Assembly: GCA_030530185.1 (NCBI GenBank)
Contig: JAUMVL010000006.1
Location: 3,501 to 17,095, forward strand
Source: Clostridia bacterium
GTDB taxonomy: Bacteria; Bacillota; Clostridia; Christensenellales; CAG-138
DNA length: 13,595 nt
Direction: 5' to 3'
The notes under the pieces are model-generated. The model did not search any database. It saw only the letters and a list, made by a program, of their open reading frames with translations, and had not been told where the DNA came from. Position 1 is the stretch's first letter. Every line of letters begins with the position of its first letter. Positions 1 to 4,644 of this stretch are shown here, piece after piece. The translations under genes and the position numbers were made by a program.

Positions 1-151
1 CCCGCAAAGAAAAGTGTCCATAAGACTTGGGCGTGCTCTGAATAGTGATGGTGGGTCTTGAAAGTGCATTTTCAAAGCATCGTGCGTTCAGAAGGTCAAA
101 GATTTTGTTCAGATACCCAGCGACGCGGTTATAGCTTGTCAGTTCTTTCAT
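1..151 (-). CDS. SprT-like family protein, N-terminal part (runs off left edge)
   Basis: Fifty codons are visible before the window ends. The protein starts MKELTSYNRVAGYLNKIF and continues with a hydrophobic/aromatic helix, then RPTITIQSTPKSYGHFSLR. This resembles the N-terminus of SprT-like (zinc metallopeptidase-like) proteins carried on clostridial integrative elements. There the segment before the HExxH helix reads like 'RPVITIQST..AYGHF'. The catalytic HExxH motif would lie beyond the edge, so activity cannot be judged. The start at 151 is chosen because AAGGAG sits 8 bases upstream. It follows the 278-556 gene on the same strand after 126 bases that contain a perfect inverted repeat, so the two may share a transcript. 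The family name comes from recalled sequence resemblance only. Confidence 0.6.
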   Translation of the reverse strand, partial: MKELTSYNRVAGYLNKIFDLLNARCFENALSRPTITIQSTPKSYGHFSLR

Positions 152-168
152 TCTCTTGGCTCCTTGTC

Positions 169-197
169 TTGATTTTTGAGAGAGGGCAAGCTATAAT
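169..197 (+). promoter_or_regulatory. Possible antisense promoter TTGATT-17-TATAAT
   Basis: On the plus strand TTGATT (169-174) and TATAAT (192-197) are separated by 17 bases, which is good sigma-A geometry. Transcription would start near 204 and run against the leftward genes. No plus-strand gene follows until 844, so an antisense RNA is the only obvious product. The -10 lies in the loop of the inverted repeat at 180-212. It could be fortuitous. Confidence 0.35.
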
Positions 198-212
198 CTT
201 TCTTGCCCTCTC
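180..212. repeat. Perfect 11-bp inverted repeat between the two left genes
   Basis: GAGAGGGCAAG (180-190) and CTTGCCCTCTC (202-212) are exact reverse complements around an 11-base loop. In the leftward mRNA this forms a stable stem-loop between the 278-556 and 1-151 genes. No U-tract follows on either strand, so a plain intrinsic terminator is unlikely. An mRNA processing or stability element, or an operator around the plus-strand -10, fits better. Confidence 0.6.
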
Positions 213-277
213 CTGTTGGATTGGGGTGGAAGCTCTTTGCCTGTGGCTTTGGTCGGCGTTCAGGCAAGGGGCTTTTC

Positions 278-556
278 TTACGCGGTGATGGTGAAGCGAC
301 GGCTTGCGGATTGCTTGGTGAACGCCTTGTAGAGGTCGCCATACACCTTCTTGAAGGAAGTGCTGTCAAAGCGGTTGGTGAGCACCGAAGTCCAGCGGAC
401 GATGTATTGCCCCGCTACCATTTCTTCTGTCTCACGCTCCAGCATTTCCGCCTTGATTTCGTCGCGGAGAGCTTCGGCTTCCGCCTGTGCGTCGGCAATC
501 ATCTGCTCCCATTCGTTCAGGGCTTCAATCTTTGCTACCATTTCGTTCTTACTCAT
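278..556 (-). CDS. Uncharacterised 92-aa mobile-element protein
   Basis: The protein begins MSKNEMVAKIEALNEWEQ. Residues about 3-45 are Glu/Ala-rich and probably form a coiled-coil helix (EALNEWEQMIADAQAEAEAL). The C-terminal half contains the motif VRWTSVLTNRFDSTSFKK and ends KQSASRRFTITA. A similar 'VRWTSVxSNRFD...FK' segment is recalled from small unknown proteins of Firmicutes phages and integrative elements; no function is known to me. The start at 556 is supported by AAAGGAG eight bases upstream. The frame is open further upstream to 625, but without a ribosome site. It is the first gene behind the leftward promoter at 715-743, leaving a leader of about 150 bases. Confidence 0.8.
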   Translation of the reverse strand: MSKNEMVAKIEALNEWEQMIADAQAEAEALRDEIKAEMLERETEEMVAGQYIVRWTSVLTNRFDSTSFKKVYGDLYKAFTKQSASRRFTITA

Positions 557-714
557 TGTTGTATCTCCTTTAAGCTTTTTATTTGAGGCTTTACAAGTGG
601 TGGGTGGCTCCTCCGCGTCTAGCAACTCTCAAGCATCCCAATCTCCGCTATCCTGTCCCACTCTTGTCTTGTCCTGTTTGAACCTTGACTTGCTTAGCTC
701 TCTTAACTGTCTTT

Positions 715-743
715 ATTATAGCACTAAAATCTGGTGCTGTCAA
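715..743 (-). promoter_or_regulatory. Consensus sigma-A promoter, leftward
   Basis: Read on the minus strand, TTGACA (743-738) and TATAAT (720-715) are both perfect and lie 17 bases apart, with TGC just before the -10 as an extended -10 element. It would drive 278-556 and probably 1-151. The spacer is filled by the first of three palindromic operators, so this intrinsically strong promoter is expected to be repressed. Confidence 0.85.
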
Positions 744-798
744 TACTTTTTTCACTAAAATTTAGTGCTTTTTTGAAAAATAACACTTGATTTTAGTG
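722..798. promoter_or_regulatory. Three-operator control region of a divergent switch
   Basis: Three 15-bp palindromes occur: CACTAAAATCTGGTG (722-736), CACTAAAATTTAGTG (753-767, symmetric except for the central base) and CACTTGATTTTAGTG (784-798). Each is followed by C. Their centres are 729, 760 and 791, exactly 31 bp apart or about three helical turns, so all face the same side of the DNA. The first fills the spacer of the leftward promoter, the third covers the -35 of the rightward promoter, and the middle one lies between. The half-site is CACTAAA. The likely ligand is the XRE-type regulator encoded at 844-1071. The layout recalls phage lambda OR. Confidence 0.85.
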
Positions 799-815
799 CC
801 GTCTTGTGTTATACT
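787..815 (+). promoter_or_regulatory. Promoter of the XRE regulator gene
   Basis: TTGATT (787-792), a 17-base spacer and TATACT (810-815), with TG at 807-808 as an extended -10. Initiation near 822 would leave a leader of about 22 bases before the ATG at 844. The -35 box is embedded in the third operator. The left half of that operator departs from the palindrome precisely to give TTGATT, suggesting autoregulation. Confidence 0.8.
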
Positions 816-843
816 ATGGATGATGGAAAAGGAGGCGTTTATA

Positions 844-1071
844 ATGGCATTACGATATAAGACAGATATTCTGAAAGCCCTGAAAGAAAAGGGTTATTCA
901 TCAACGCGAATGCGTGAAGAAAAGCTGATGGGGCAATCCTATCTACAACAGCTTCGGCGTGGCGAAATGGTATCGTGGAAAACGATAGACTTGCTTTGCC
1001 GTTTATTAGAGTGTCAGGTTGGCGACCTGATTGAATATGTTGCGGATGACGAACCAACAGAGGAACAGTAA
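844..1071 (+). CDS. XRE/Cro-type HTH transcriptional regulator, 75 aa
   Basis: Starts MALRYKTDILKALKEKG and has the compact five-helix layout of the HTH_26/XRE family. Helix 1 is TDILKALKEKGYS, the HTH region is about residues 22-45 (REEKLMGQSYLQQLRRGE), followed by WKTIDLLCRLLECQVGDLIEYV, and an acidic tail ends DDEPTEEQ. Proteins of this family bind DNA as dimers. The start is fixed by AAGGAGG eight bases before ATG 844. In-frame ATGs at 820 and 823 lie at or before the predicted transcript start. It is divergent from 278-556 across the three-operator region, so it is probably the repressor of both promoters. Binding to those sites is inferred from context. Confidence 0.9.
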   Translation: MALRYKTDILKALKEKGYSSTRMREEKLMGQSYLQQLRRGEMVSWKTIDLLCRLLECQVGDLIEYVADDEPTEEQ

Positions 1072-1352
1072 AAGCATCGGCATCGTGTTTGGCAAAACGG
1101 CACACGCTTCGTTTGCCTGTGTGTAATAGGAATATTTGCGGGGTGTGTTTATGATGCTCACCGCCGACGAAACGATTGGCGGACGATAGGCATTGTAGCT
1201 CACGCCATGCGAAAGATCCAGCGGCGGGCGGCACCTAAAGCTGGGGGTAGTTTACAGGAAAAGCAAGCGTGCAAGTGCCTTTGGCGCTTTGGCGTGGCTT
1301 ACAAAATCCCTAAACCGCATTTTTCCCAAACAAGGTGGGTGCGACAGATAAC
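1072..1352. other. Gene-free stretch with small inverted repeats
   Basis: No supportable coding region was seen downstream of the regulator. Minus-strand open frames here run back through the XRE gene and lack ribosome sites. Two short hairpins are visible: GGCAAAACG (1091-1099) against CGTTTGCC (1110-1117), and CCGCC (1161-1165) against GGCGG (1178-1182). Neither is followed by a T-run. The stretch could hold a 3' untranslated region, a structured RNA or a transfer-related site; nothing in it decides. Confidence 0.4.
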
Positions 1353-1353
1353 G

Positions 1354-1391
1354 AAAAAAGAGGACGAAACACTTTGCGTGCTTCGTCCTCT
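1354..1391 (-). terminator. Intrinsic terminator of the HNH/small-gene cassette
   Basis: On the minus strand a perfect 10-bp stem, AGAGGACGAA paired with TTCGTCCTCT, encloses a 13-base loop and runs directly into TTTTTT. It begins two bases after the TGA of the 1393-1518 gene, so it closes the leftward cassette and insulates it from the convergent XRE gene. Confidence 0.85.
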
Positions 1392-1392
1392 G

Positions 1393-1518
1393 TCATTCCC
1401 AGTCTTTCAGTATATCGTCTAAGGCTTGGTCAAGTGCGGTTTTCAGTGATTTCTATAAAACCGCCATAATCACCGCCTCCAACTGTCCATCTTTTTTCTT
1501 CTTTGGCTTGTCTTTCAT
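1393..1518 (-). pseudogene. Small 40-codon gene interrupted by an in-frame TAG
   Basis: ATG at 1518 opens MKDKPKKKKDGQLEAVIMAVL, then TAG (1455-1453). The same frame continues KSLKTALDQALDDILKDWE to TGA at 1395-1393. The two halves read as one small protein: a lysine-rich start followed by an amphipathic helix that ends just before the terminator. The start codon overlaps the stop of the preceding gene (ATGA), with GGAGG 8 bases upstream, so translation is probably coupled. Either the gene carries a nonsense mutation (for example from AAG, CAG or GAG) or the amber codon is read through. Function unknown. Confidence 0.65.
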
Positions 1519-1676
1519 TTCTTTACCTCCACAATAGTTTTAATGGTATAGGTATCAGGTTCGCTGTCGGCGTTCTGTTCGTCGCGTGCCTTTTGGCGTA
1601 GTGCCGACAGAATATCCTCAGGCTTGTAGCCCTGTAAATACATAAATTTGTTGTAATCAGGAATTGTTTGAATCAT
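1515..1676 (-). CDS. Uncharacterised 53-aa mobile-element protein
   Basis: Protein MIQTIPDYNKFMYLQGYKP, then EDILSALRQKARDEQNADSEPD and an end of TYTIKTIVEVKK. I do not recognise a named domain. The N-terminal 'IPDYNKFMYLQGYKPEDIL' followed by a short helix is reminiscent of small proteins on clostridial conjugative elements. The ATG at 1676 has AGAGG about 8 bases upstream. Its first codons overlap the last 20 bases of the HNH-like frame, and its TGA overlaps the ATG of the next gene by 4 bases. The three frames therefore form one tightly coupled unit. Confidence 0.75.
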   Translation of the reverse strand: MIQTIPDYNKFMYLQGYKPEDILSALRQKARDEQNADSEPDTYTIKTIVEVKK

Positions 1677-2052
1677 CTTTTTTGCCTCTCTTTCTATGGT
1701 TTTGAGCGTTATCGCGGAGGGTCAGCCATCGTAAATTATCCGCGTGATTGTTGCTTGTGTCGTGGTCAATATGGTCAACCGTCGTTGCGTTCTCAGGGTC
1801 AGGGTTAGGGCAAAATGCCTCTGCCACCAATCGGCTCACAAGGAAATGACGCGATACGCCATCCTTACAGAGTGCCACACGCCAATAGCCTTTGTTGTTC
1901 ACAAACGCTTTTAGGAGGCGTGGTTTCAGGTGTTTCAGGCTCTTGATGCGTCCTTGGTTGCTGACAAGATACTTGCCCTTATATCCTTCTATCGGCTTCC
2001 ACTATTCGTGCGGAAGGTCTGGTATGGATGTAATCAAAATGGGAATCACCAT
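1657..2052 (-). pseudogene. NUMOD4/HNH endonuclease-like gene interrupted by TAG
   Basis: Reading right to left, an ATG at 2052 opens 16 codons ending PDLPHE, then TAG (2004-2002). After that comes an uninterrupted frame beginning WKPIEGYKGKYLVSNQGRIK, a clear NUMOD4 DNA-binding motif. The HNH_3 domain follows: KGYWRVALCKDGVSRHFLVS, RLVAEAFCPNP, VDHIDHDTSNNHADNLRW and a basic tail to the TGA at 1657. In the HNH core, His-Ile-Asp-His and Asn-Leu-Arg-Trp match the usual H..D...N.NLR.W pattern. No start codon with a ribosome site exists between the TAG and the NUMOD4 motif. The only later in-frame start, GTG 1902, would remove NUMOD4. It is either a decayed homing-type nuclease or an amber-containing gene. 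Whether the 16 codons before the TAG belong to it is uncertain. Confidence 0.75.
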
Positions 2053-2060
2053 CTTTCTTA

Positions 2061-2095
2061 GAAAAGTAAGAAGGACGCTTTTTCGCGTCCCTCTC
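2061..2095 (-). terminator. Hairpin upstream of the HNH frame, possible attenuator
   Basis: On the minus strand GAGAGGGACGC pairs with GCGTCCTTCTT (6 GC-rich pairs extended to 11 with G-U pairs) around GAAAAA, followed by ACTTTTC. It lies just before the HNH frame and after a weak possible promoter (TTGTCA 2142-2137, 17 bases, TATCAC 2119-2114). A weak terminator or attenuator fits, but the U-tract is short. Confidence 0.4.
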
Positions 2096-2140
2096 CACTA
2101 TTGTTTGAGAAATGTGATAATACGATTAACCAAGTTTGAC

Positions 2141-2198
2141 AAAAAATAACCCCCAAGGTATTACATCCAAGATTCTATGTTCGTAATACCTTTGGGGG
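2141..2198 (-). terminator. Terminator of the 2210-3031 gene (CCCCCAAGG-type hairpin)
   Basis: CCCCCAAGGTATTAC (2150-2164) is the reverse complement of GTAATACCTTTGGGGG (2183-2198) apart from one extra base. On the minus strand the stem is followed by TTATTTTTTG, giving an intrinsic terminator 12 bases after the gene's TGA. The ends of this stem are shared with the hairpin at 3067-3117 on the other side of the same gene. Confidence 0.75.
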
Positions 2199-2209
2199 TG
2201 TGCGGTCTT

Positions 2210-3031
2210 TCAGAAAATAAACTGATGACTGCGGGCTTCTTCCTCCGCCTTTTGTTTCGCCTCATACTCTGCCGACGCACCAAACGCAAGCTCCTGTGCC
2301 AGCTCATACACTTCAAACAGTTCAGGATGGGCGATACTGTCGCCAAACGCACCGAAGGTGAAGCATTTACAGTAATAATAACAGCATTGATAATCCGCCC
2401 ACAGACGCTTGTAAGTTTCTTTCCACGCTTCTGCTTTTGCTTGTGCTTGTGCTTTCGTGAAGCCTGAATACTTCATAGAATCCAAAGCAAGCTGGTATTC
2501 CTCAGAAAATATCTCGCTTCTCTGCTGGAAATAATCATACATTTCATTTGGCTCACTTGCCGAAAGCGGATAGCGGATTTTCTTGTGGTCGATTATGATG
2601 GTTTTCCACGCAACGCTTTCACCGCTGACAGCAATAATGCCTTTTTCTATAAGGTGGCGACACCAATTACTTAGGGTTCGAGCATCCACGCACTCGCCAT
2701 ACCGCTTGTAATATGCTTTCGCTCTTTCCTCCCAAGGCATCGACGCGAAGCCCTCTATGTCTGTAAAGGCGGAAATAAAGCACCCAAACTGTAAGGCATC
2801 CACCTGTATATCCATACCGAAGCAACGATAGACGATTTCCGCCAAACGCTCTTTTGGCGTTTCAGGCTTGTAGGTAATAGTAACCGCTGGTGTGGTGTAT
2901 TCATAGCGATAGCCCCACTTGGATAGCTTGTTTTCCACATTTCGCTTGAAGTGCTTGCTATCGTTCAGATTCACAGAGAGGGCTTCGGCAATCTCAGCCC
3001 TTGTGTATGTTCGTAATTCTAACTGATTCAT
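2210..3031 (-). CDS. Uncharacterised 273-aa protein with HTH-like segments
   Basis: The N-terminus MNQLELRTYTRAEIAEALSV, followed by a basic stretch (KHFKRNVENKLSKWGYRYEY, residues 26-45), looks like a DNA-binding helix-turn-helix. A second possible winged-helix segment is DARTLSNWCRHLIEKGIIAV (residues 116-135). Later come aromatic/cysteine-rich helices (WADYQCCYYYCKCF, residues 211-224) and an acidic coiled tail (EAKQKAEEEARS). I recall proteins of this make-up on clostridial mobile elements without an assigned role. A DNA-binding regulator or replication/transfer accessory factor is possible but not shown. The start at 3031 is supported by AGAAGGAG 7 bases upstream; the frame extends to 3073 without a better site. 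It has its own terminator and is flanked by two similar hairpins. Confidence 0.8.
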   Translation of the reverse strand: MNQLELRTYTRAEIAEALSVNLNDSKHFKRNVENKLSKWGYRYEYTTPAVTITYKPETPKERLAEIVYRCFGMDIQVDALQFGCFISAFTDIEGFASMPWEERAKAYYKRYGECVDARTLSNWCRHLIEKGIIAVSGESVAWKTIIIDHKKIRYPLSASEPNEMYDYFQQRSEIFSEEYQLALDSMKYSGFTKAQAQAKAEAWKETYKRLWADYQCCYYYCKCFTFGAFGDSIAHPELFEVYELAQELAFGASAEYEAKQKAEEEARSHQFIF

Positions 3032-3066
3032 AATGTGCTCCTTCTGGAAAGCCTTGTTTCCTCCAT

Positions 3067-3117
3067 CCCCCAAGGGTTTTCATATCATCCTTATATTCTC
3101 AGGAAAACCTTTGGGGG
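3067..3117. repeat. CCCCCAAGGG hairpin upstream of the 2210-3031 gene
   Basis: CCCCCAAGGGTTTTC (3067-3081) and GAAAACCTTTGGGGG (3103-3117) form a 15-bp stem with one imperfect pair around a 21-base loop. It lies in the 114-base gap between two leftward genes. No T-run follows on either strand, so it is not a standard terminator. Its outer arms (CCCCCAAGG and CCTTTGGGGG) match those of the terminator hairpin at 2150-2198. Confidence 0.7.
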
Positions 3118-3145
3118 AGAGAGGAAGAAAGAGAGGGAAACTTCC

Positions 3146-3583
3146 TCACGCCACATCGTTAATGCTAACGACTGCGTTTTCTCCGCCGATCTGCGTCCGA
3201 CGCTCAATCAGCTTGCCGATTTCCTTCACCTCAGGGTAGTTTTTAAGAAACCAGCTTTTTATTCTTGGGTAAACATGCCCCTTGGAGATACCTTCCATAT
3301 CAACCAGAAGTGTTTCGAATTTATCCAGCATCAGGGAAACATATTCCGCTTCTTCGTTTCGTCTGATGTAGTCCCGCATCCAGTCATAGTCCATTCCCTT
3401 ATAGCGGTTTTGTCCTTCCTTCTTCTTAATTTCACGACGCTCCACAGTATAATTGGGATAAGCTTTACGAACCTCTTGGAGCTGGTTGTATTCAGCGGAA
3501 CCAACGATTTCCGCATTCTTCGCAAAGGTTCTGTCCATCACAATACGCGTATTAGCGTGGTCAAGGCGAGCATAATTTTTCAT
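3146..3583 (-). CDS. Uncharacterised 145-aa protein, paralogue B of a tandem pair
   Basis: Starts MKNYARLDHANTRIVMDR. The core FAKNAEIVGSAEYNQLQEVR, then KAYPNYTVERREIKKKEG, is shared with the neighbouring 3610-4020 product. So is a C-terminal IKSWFLKNYPEVKEIGKL segment. The middle is charged and helical (MDYDWMRDYIRRNEEAEYVS). Family known to me only as hypothetical proteins on clostridial mobile elements; no catalytic motif or membrane segment is visible. The start at 3583 is preferred because AGGAGG lies 9 bases upstream. The alternative ATG at 3592 abuts that site. It begins 26 bases after the paralogue's stop, so one transcript is likely. Confidence 0.8.
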   Translation of the reverse strand: MKNYARLDHANTRIVMDRTFAKNAEIVGSAEYNQLQEVRKAYPNYTVERREIKKKEGQNRYKGMDYDWMRDYIRRNEEAEYVSLMLDKFETLLVDMEGISKGHVYPRIKSWFLKNYPEVKEIGKLIERRTQIGGENAVVSINDVA

Positions 3584-3609
3584 AATATTCATCCTCCTAT
3601 CATTATTCT

Positions 3610-4020
3610 TTACGCTGCCAGCAGGGCATCACGCAAGGTATTGTATTTCTTGATTTCAGGGAAGTTCTCTACGAACCAATCCTTTACCTCCGCAAAGGAA
3701 GCGGGAGCAAGACCCTCAATTTTGGCAGTTTTGAGGCTGTAATCATCCAGCTTGTTTTCATCGTGCTTTTCATCATGCTTTTTGATGTAAAGCTCCATAA
3801 ACTGGTATGTCAAAGTATTCACGATGTTGATTGTCTTCTTCGTGGTCTTGATTTCAATGCGGTAGTTGGGATAGTCCCTACGAACCTGCTGGAGCATATT
3901 GTATTCGGCAGACCCAACAATGCGTGAAGCTTTGGCAAACTTCTTGGTCATAACGATTGCCTTTTTCTTGCTGTCGGTGGTGAGGTTCAGGGAAGCGGTG
4001 GTGGTAGTGTTGTTATTCAT
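3610..4020 (-). CDS. Uncharacterised 136-aa protein, paralogue A of a tandem pair
   Basis: A Thr/Asn-rich start (MNNNTTTTASLNLTTDSKKK) is followed by the conserved core FAKASRIVGSAEYNMLQQVR, RRDYPNYRIEIKTTKKT, a helix (LTYQFMELYIKKHDEKHDEN) and the C-terminal VKDWFVENFPEIKKYNTL. The core and C-terminal block align with the downstream gene, so the pair arose by duplication. Function unknown. The ATG at 4020 has AAAGG 8 bases upstream; the open frame reaches 4050 without a better site. It is the first gene behind the promoter at 4100-4128, with a leader of about 70 bases. Confidence 0.8.
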   Translation of the reverse strand: MNNNTTTTASLNLTTDSKKKAIVMTKKFAKASRIVGSAEYNMLQQVRRDYPNYRIEIKTTKKTINIVNTLTYQFMELYIKKHDEKHDENKLDDYSLKTAKIEGLAPASFAEVKDWFVENFPEIKKYNTLRDALLAA

Positions 4021-4099
4021 AATCTTTACCTTTCTGGCGTCGGTCGCCACCCATTATTTTTGTTTTCTGAGGTTTTTGTTTTCCTCATTTCTTGTCTGT

Positions 4100-4146
4100 A
4101 TTATAGCAGATAAATAGAAAATACATGGCATTTTTTCGTGCCATGT
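4100..4146 (-). promoter_or_regulatory. Promoter of the paralogue pair with overlapping palindromic operator
   Basis: On the minus strand TGC plus TATAAT (4108-4100) is an extended -10 with a perfect hexamer. The position of the -35 has no good match. Instead it falls in the left arm of a perfect 8-bp inverted repeat, ACATGGCA (4123-4130) and TGCCATGT (4139-4146), separated by 8 bases. A protein bound there would contact the -35 zone, either activating this -35-less promoter or blocking it. The motif differs from the CACTAAA operators. Confidence 0.6.
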
Positions 4147-4214
4147 TGTTACGGATACAAATTTTTTCAGATGTTGTTTTGGCTGTTGGCTGGTATGGTG
4201 TATTCAGGGTGTTT

Positions 4215-4257
4215 GGAAACTGTGAGAAGTTGATGGGAAGCTGTCGAAAAGTAGTGA
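4215..4257. repeat. Two tandem imperfect 21-22-bp repeats in AT-rich gene-free DNA
   Basis: Copy 1 (4215-4235) begins GGAAACTGTGAGAAGT and copy 2 (4236-4257) begins GGAAGCTGTCGAAAAGT, directly abutting. They share GGAA-CTGT-AAGT and TG-rich ends. They lie in 4147-4314, where no gene is visible. Iteron-like or recombinase arm-type sites near the element end are possible uses. With only two copies the signal is modest. Confidence 0.4.
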
Positions 4258-4314
4258 AAAATCTGAAATAAAGCCCAATAAATCTTGTTTTTTTATGCTT
4301 GGTAGGCTTAGGCG

Positions 4315-4343
4315 TTGACTGTTTATTTTGATTCTGCTACTAT
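4315..4343 (+). promoter_or_regulatory. Probable promoter for the small junction ORF
   Basis: TTGACT (4315-4320), a 17-base spacer ending in TGC, and TACTAT (4338-4343). A start near 4350 would make a short leader before ATG 4361. It is the first rightward promoter-like signal after the leftward genes of the element. Confidence 0.5.
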
Positions 4344-4360
4344 ATGCCCATACCCAATCA

Positions 4361-4552
4361 ATGAGAGAGATTCAAGGCTATGAAGAAAGCAACCAACGCT
4401 TTGAACGCGAGAGCGTTCAAAGCATCGAAAACCTAAACGGCCTGTTCGGCTACAACATCTACGGCAAGAACGACAAGCCCACCAACGGCGAATTCATCGC
4501 CCTCGTCGCGGACAAGCTCCTGATGGAGGAGCAGAGCCGCAAAGCCGTGTAA
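4361..4552 (+). CDS. Small unknown ORF spanning the probable element/chromosome junction
   Basis: From ATG 4361 the 63-residue frame reads MREIQGYEESNQRFERESVQ, then SIENLNGLFGYNIYGKNDKP, and ends FIALVADKLLMEEQSRKAV. I do not recognise it. The first third is AT-rich; from about 4430 nearly every codon ends in G or C. The frame may therefore be a fusion of element DNA to the 3' end of a chromosomal gene. No clear ribosome site precedes 4361. The frame opens at TTG 4328, but that lies before the predicted transcript start. The perfect hairpin at 4398-4423 is inside the coding part. A weak hairpin (GAAAcCGGC 4561-4569, GCCGtTTTC 4575-4583) follows the TAA. Confidence 0.4.
   Translation: MREIQGYEESNQRFERESVQSIENLNGLFGYNIYGKNDKPTNGEFIALVADKLLMEEQSRKAV
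4398..4423. repeat. Perfect 11-bp-stem hairpin with GAGA tetraloop
   Basis: GCTTTGAACGC (4398-4408) and GCGTTCAAAGC (4413-4423) are exact reverse complements around GAGA, a GNRA-type loop. It lies just before the codon-use change and inside the small ORF. It may be an RNA hairpin near the 5' end of the rightward transcript or a palindromic recombination/binding site. Confidence 0.7.
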
Positions 4553-4590
4553 CGCTCATCGAAACCGGCGCACAGCCGTTTTCATATAAG

Positions 4591-4628
4591 CTTGCAGGAG
4601 AAGCCCCGTCTCCTTGCAGGAATGCCCC
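4591..4628. repeat. Imperfect direct repeat CTTGCAGGA with internal inverted repeat
   Basis: CTTGCAGGA occurs at 4591-4599 and 4613-4621. Each copy is followed within a few bases by GCCCC, giving near-direct repeats 22 bases apart. Between them, GCAGGAGA and TCTCCTTGC can also pair. It lies in the non-coding gap 4553-4827 between the small ORF and the large signalling gene. Its role is not evident. Confidence 0.4.
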
Positions 4629-4644
4629 AACCTCATAATCCGTG

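Noticed and set aside
203..586. A 127-codon plus-strand open frame.
   Set aside because: It overlaps the 278-556 minus-strand gene, which has a good ribosome site and conserved-looking protein. The plus frame has no ribosome site.
839..1234. A 131-codon minus-strand open frame over the XRE gene and the following gap.
   Set aside because: It runs antisense through the well-supported regulator, lacks a ribosome site, and its residue make-up is that of a shadow frame.
71..4427. Shared 12-mer TTCAAAGCATCG at 71-82 and 4416-4427, considered as an att-like direct repeat.
   Set aside because: A 12-base match is expected several times by chance in a window of this size, and the flanks do not match.
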